DNA from: Curtobacterium sp. VKM Ac-1395 | GTDB lineage: Bacteria > Actinomycetota > Actinomycetes > Actinomycetales > Microbacteriaceae | Assembly (NCBI RefSeq): GCF_015350975.1 | Contig: NZ_JADKRX010000002.1 | Coordinates: 718,004 to 782,003 of the forward strand | Direction: 5' to 3' | Length of the DNA stretch: 64,000 bases | Shown: one piece after another, positions 61,186-64,000 of the stretch | Numbering within the stretch: the stretch's first letter is position 1 | How the letters are laid out: each line of letters begins with the position of its first letter | Translations under genes and position numbers: made by a program | Notes under the pieces: model-generated | What the model saw: the letters and a program-made list of their open reading frames with translations, nothing else | What the model was told of the DNA's origin: nothing | The model's database searches: none

Positions 61186-61201
61186 TCGAACGGGTGTTCG
61201 A
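61186..61201. promoter_or_regulatory. LexA/SOS box 1
   Basis: TCGAACGGGTGTTCGA: perfect arms of the actinobacterial LexA site (TCGAAC-N4-GTTCGA), 6 bp after the pabB stop. Confidence 0.88.
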
Positions 61202-61228
61202 CCCGGTGTCCACGAATGTCGGACGCGA

Positions 61229-61257
61229 TTGACATCATCGAACACATGTTCGAATAT
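61229..61257 (+). promoter_or_regulatory. imuA promoter overlapped by LexA/SOS box 2
   Basis: TTGACA at 61229-61234 and GAATAT at 61252-61257 are 17 bp apart. LexA box TCGAACACATGTTCGA (61238-61253) lies between and into the -10. The ATG at 61264 is 6 nt after the -10. Confidence 0.85.
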
Positions 61258-61263
61258 GAGGGC

Positions 61264-62085
61264 ATGCAGACGGCGACGGCACTCCGTTCGCCCGGGGACC
61301 GCGCTGAGCGCCCCGGGCGTCGTGACGCTGCCGTCAGCGGTGCCGGCGGTGCCGCCGACCACCTCCGGGACGCCCGCGCGGCGCTCGACCGGATCACGTC
61401 GCTGCGGTCGCGGGTCAACGACATGGAGTCCACCCGCGTCGACACGGCGGGGCTCCCCACGGCGGCGGCGTTGGAGCCCCTGCTGCCCGGGGGAGCCATC
61501 CGGGTCGGCGGCACCTACGCGGTGCCCGAGTCCGTGCTGCTCGCGATGACCATGCTGCAGGCGGCCTCCGCCGCGGGGGCGTGGTGCGCGGTCGTCGGGG
61601 TGCCGTCCTTCGGGATCGAAGCCGCGGCGGCGGCCGGGATCGACCTGGAACGCCTCGTGCTCGTGCCCGACCCGGGCGACCAGTGGCTCGCCGTGACCGC
61701 GGCGATGGCCGACGTCGCGCAGATCGTCCTGACCCGTCCGCTCGGTCGGGTCGTGCCCGGTGACGTGGCGCGGCTGTCCGCCCGGCTGCGACAGCGCGGG
61801 GGTGCGCTCGTCGCCCTCGGGTCGTGGCCAGGCGCCGACGTCACGCTGCGGGTCACGTCGTCCACGTGGTCGGGGATCGGACAGGGGCACGGCCACCTGA
61901 CGGAGCGTCGGGCCACGGTGACGGCGACCGGGCGTGCCGGTGCGGTGCGGCCGCTCAGTGCCGAACTGCTGCTGCCGGCGGCCGACGGCGTGGTCAGGAC
62001 CGCGACGCCGATGCCGGTGGCGCTGCCCGGGGGCGGCGAGCACGGTGTGCGCGGCGACCTGCGGCCGGTGGCGGTGGCGTCGTGA
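61264..62085 (+). CDS. imuA: ImuA, RecA-like mutasome protein
   Basis: A 273-residue protein with the start placed at ATG 61264 (MQTATALRSPG) because the promoter and LexA box cover the upstream in-frame ATGs at 61216 and 61246. The core LEPLLPGGAIRVGGTYAVPESVLLAMTMLQAASAAGAWCAVVGVPSFGIEAAAAAGIDLERLVLVPDPG is a degenerate RecA-like fold without an intact Walker A. It works with ImuB and DnaE2 in damage-induced mutagenesis. Overlaps imuB by GTGA. Confidence 0.88.
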   Translation: MQTATALRSPGDRAERPGRRDAAVSGAGGAADHLRDARAALDRITSLRSRVNDMESTRVDTAGLPTAAALEPLLPGGAIRVGGTYAVPESVLLAMTMLQAASAAGAWCAVVGVPSFGIEAAAAAGIDLERLVLVPDPGDQWLAVTAAMADVAQIVLTRPLGRVVPGDVARLSARLRQRGGALVALGSWPGADVTLRVTSSTWSGIGQGHGHLTERRATVTATGRAGAVRPLSAELLLPAADGVVRTATPMPVALPGGGEHGVRGDLRPVAVAS

Positions 62086-63704
62086 TCGGGCAGCAGCGCG
62101 TCCGTGTCGACGCGATCGTCCGTGGCGGCGGGGCCCTGCCCGAGCCCCCACCCACCAGGACCATCGTGCTCTGGTGCCCGGACTGGCCCGTCATCGCCGC
62201 TGCCCGGGCAGCCGGAGCGCCGCCGGAGCAGCCCTTCGCGGTGGTGTCGAAGGGCCTGGTGTACGCGAGTTCGGCGTCCGCGCGGCAGCACGGGGTCGTC
62301 CGGGGGCTCCGACTGCGGGAAGCCCAGGCACGCTGCACGGACCTCGTCGTGCAGTCCTACGACGACGCCCTCGACCACCGTGCGTTCGAGCCGGTCATCC
62401 GGGCCGTGGAGGCAGCGGTGCCCGGGGTCGAGGTCCTGCGCCCCGGCACGCTCGCGCTGCGGTCCCGTGGTCCGGCGCGCTACTACGGCGGTGAACGCGC
62501 CGCGGCGGCCACGCTCGCCGGGATCGCCGCCGACCACGGTGCGCCCGGGGTCCGTGCCGGCGTCGCGGACACCCCGTTCGCGGCGGAGCAGGCTGCCAGG
62601 GCCCGTCCGGTCCGGCCGGGGGAACGGGTGCGCATCGTGCCGGTCGACGGCTCGTCCGACTTCCTGGCGCCGCTGCCGCTCGGGGTGCTGGGCGACGCCG
62701 ACCTGGCGTCGGTGCTCGACCGCCTCGGGATCACCACGCTCGGGGCGTTCGCCGCACTGCGTGACGAACAGGTGCGCGACCGGTTCGGGCTCGCCGGGGC
62801 GTTCCTGCACCGGCTGGCGGGCGGTCGCGACCCGCGCGAGATCTCCGCGCGCGAGATCCCGCCGGAGCTCCGCACCGAGGCCTCCTTCGAACCGGCACTC
62901 GACCGCGCCGACCAGATCGCGTTCGCGTTCCGCCGGTCGGCCGACGACTTCGCCGCCCGGCTGCGCGCCGCTGGGCTCGTCGCGACGACCATCCGCGTGG
63001 GGATCCTCGACGAGCGGGACATCCTGCTCGAGCGCACGTGGACCCATCCCCGGTGGTTCGACGCCGCCGACGTGGTCGACCGGGTGCGCTGGCAGCTCGC
63101 CGGCGGAGTCGACCCCACCGGGCTCGAAGCGCCGGTCACGTCGGTGGTCCTCGAACCGGTCGCCGTCGACGACATGGCGAACCACGAGCGCGGGCTGTGG
63201 GGGTCGGGGCCGGACGAGCGGGTCCACCACGGGCTCGCCCGTGTGCAGGGCATGGTCGGACACGACGGCGTGGTGACCCCGCGCATCGGCGGTGGGCGCA
63301 CCCTGTCCGAGCGGATGGTGCTCGTGCCGTGGGGTGACGCGCCACCCGCCGACCTCGGCGCCGTGCGGGACCGTCCCTGGCCCGGCAAGCTCCCGGGCCC
63401 GCCACCGGCCACGGTCCTCGAGCGTCCCCGACCCGTGGACGTCGTCACGGTCGACGGCGGCAGCGTGGACGTCGACGACCGCGGTGTGCTCTCGGGGACG
63501 CCCGGCCGGTTCCGGGCCGAGGGCGACCGCGGCGGGGGCTTCGGCGCGGTGACCGCGTGGGCCGGTCCCTGGCCGCTCGTCGTGCGCTGGTGGGACGCCG
63601 GCGGTCGGCGCCTGCACCGGCTGCAGCTCGTCGACGCCGAGGGGCGGGCCTGGTACCTGGTCCTCGCGGACCACCGCTGGTGGGCAGAGGCGGTCGCCAC
63701 GTGA
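62082..63704 (+). CDS. imuB: ImuB, inactive Y-family polymerase-like protein
   Basis: A 540-residue protein with a GTG start. It has Y-family polymerase palm/fingers and little-finger-like segments (FAVVSKGLVYASSASARQHGVVRGLRLREAQARCTDLVV; LGDADLASVLDRLGITTLGAFAAL). The N-terminal motif where active polymerases have catalytic acids reads IVLWCPDWPV, so it is probably non-catalytic, as known for ImuB, which bridges DnaE2 and the sliding clamp. SOS-regulated with imuA and dnaE2. Confidence 0.93.
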   Translation: MIGQQRVRVDAIVRGGGALPEPPPTRTIVLWCPDWPVIAAARAAGAPPEQPFAVVSKGLVYASSASARQHGVVRGLRLREAQARCTDLVVQSYDDALDHRAFEPVIRAVEAAVPGVEVLRPGTLALRSRGPARYYGGERAAAATLAGIAADHGAPGVRAGVADTPFAAEQAARARPVRPGERVRIVPVDGSSDFLAPLPLGVLGDADLASVLDRLGITTLGAFAALRDEQVRDRFGLAGAFLHRLAGGRDPREISAREIPPELRTEASFEPALDRADQIAFAFRRSADDFAARLRAAGLVATTIRVGILDERDILLERTWTHPRWFDAADVVDRVRWQLAGGVDPTGLEAPVTSVVLEPVAVDDMANHERGLWGSGPDERVHHGLARVQGMVGHDGVVTPRIGGGRTLSERMVLVPWGDAPPADLGAVRDRPWPGKLPGPPPATVLERPRPVDVVTVDGGSVDVDDRGVLSGTPGRFRAEGDRGGGFGAVTAWAGPWPLVVRWWDAGGRRLHRLQLVDAEGRAWYLVLADHRWWAEAVAT

Positions 63705-63717
63705 ACAGGAGCAGCTG

Positions 63718-64000
63718 ATGGGGTACAACAACCCACCGATCCCGTGGTCCCAGTTCGAGCGGGCGCTGTCGGACAAGCGCAGCCCGGGGACGGCGCACGA
63801 AGGTGACGGCGGGGACAGCCCGGCGTGGTCGCGCAAGCGTGCGCCGTACGAACCGTCCGAGGTCGCCCGGGGCGGCGACGCACCCACCGTGCCGTACGCG
63901 GAACTGCACGCGCACTCCACGTTCAGCTTCCTCGACGGCGCCAGCCAGCCCGAGCACCTGTTCGAGGAAGCCGCCCGGCTGCGCCTGCACGCCCTCGCAC
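63718..64000 (+). CDS. dnaE2: Error-prone DNA polymerase III alpha subunit, 5' part
   Basis: Only the first 94 codons are in the window. ATG 63718 follows CAGGAG. After a short N-terminus (MGYNNPPIPWSQFERAL) comes the PHP-domain start YAELHAHSTFSFLDGASQPEHLFEEAARL with HxHS. Position after imuB and the N-terminal extension identify DnaE2 rather than replicative DnaE. Runs off the end of the window. Confidence 0.93.
   Translation, partial: MGYNNPPIPWSQFERALSDKRSPGTAHEGDGGDSPAWSRKRAPYEPSEVARGGDAPTVPYAELHAHSTFSFLDGASQPEHLFEEAARLRLHALA

Noticed and set aside
61216..61263. ATG 61216 as the imuA start
   Set aside because: It lies upstream of a consensus promoter and inside the SOS control region; ATG 61264 fits the 6-nt leaderless pattern.

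Overview
The window is a single stretch of high-GC, Gram-positive actinobacterial chromosome. It most likely comes from a plant- or soil-associated member of the Microbacteriaceae (Curtobacterium-like). This is inferred from the strong G/C bias at third codon positions, frequent GTG/TTG starts with GTGA/ATGA overlaps, many apparently leaderless genes, the order tig-clpP1-clpP2-clpX, the actinobacterial ileS T-box, and the order rplU-rpmA-obg-proB-proA-nadD-rsfS-tRNA-Ala. No sequence search was possible, so the genus is only a suggestion.

Region 1 (1-12.8 kb) is a carbohydrate locus. It holds the 3' part of a GH38 alpha-mannosidase, a secreted Endo H-like GH18 endoglycosidase, a GH2 beta-glycosidase, a LacI repressor, a GH31 alpha-glycosidase and a CUT1 ABC importer (Tat-type lipoprotein binding protein plus two permeases). 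A perfect palindromic LacI-type operator occurs twice: between lacI and the GH2 gene, and in front of the importer operon. The enzyme set reads best as a system that cuts high-mannose N-glycans from glycoproteins, imports the freed oligosaccharides and dismantles them inside the cell.

Region 2 (12.8-16.7 kb) is a patchwork: dispersed palindromic repeats, a DUF3566 membrane protein, an alpha/beta hydrolase, and a cytoplasmic GH10 xylanase whose 3' end runs into two tandem 51-bp duplications of a tRNA-Gly 3' end. tRNA-Gly(TCC) and tRNA-Pro(TGG) follow.

Region 3 (16.7-29.9 kb) is protein quality control (tig, clpP1, clpP2, clpX, an M3 oligopeptidase) with a CopC/YcnI copper pair, a TetR/hydrolase divergon and valS. 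The clpP2-copC gap carries tandem copies of repeat elements.

Region 4 (29.9-38.8 kb) has an MHS-type MFS transporter, a complete Opp/Dpp-type peptide ABC operon with a fused double ATPase (its linker contains an in-frame palindromic repeat), a divergent TetR, and a CDF metal exporter.

Region 5 (38.8-46.5 kb) is a T-box-controlled operon ileS-folC-DUF4233-ndk, followed by a DsbA-like/VKOR disulfide-forming pair on the other strand.

Region 6 (46.5-61.2 kb) is conserved housekeeping: rne/rng, rplU, rpmA, obg, proB, proA, nadD, rsfS, tRNA-Ala(GGC), an aldose-1-epimerase and pabB.

Region 7 (61.2-64 kb) is the SOS mutagenesis cassette imuA-imuB-dnaE2 behind two perfect LexA boxes; dnaE2 runs off the window. 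No CRISPR array, rRNA or intact transposase was seen. Very long antisense ORFs opposite real genes were treated as GC-bias shadows.
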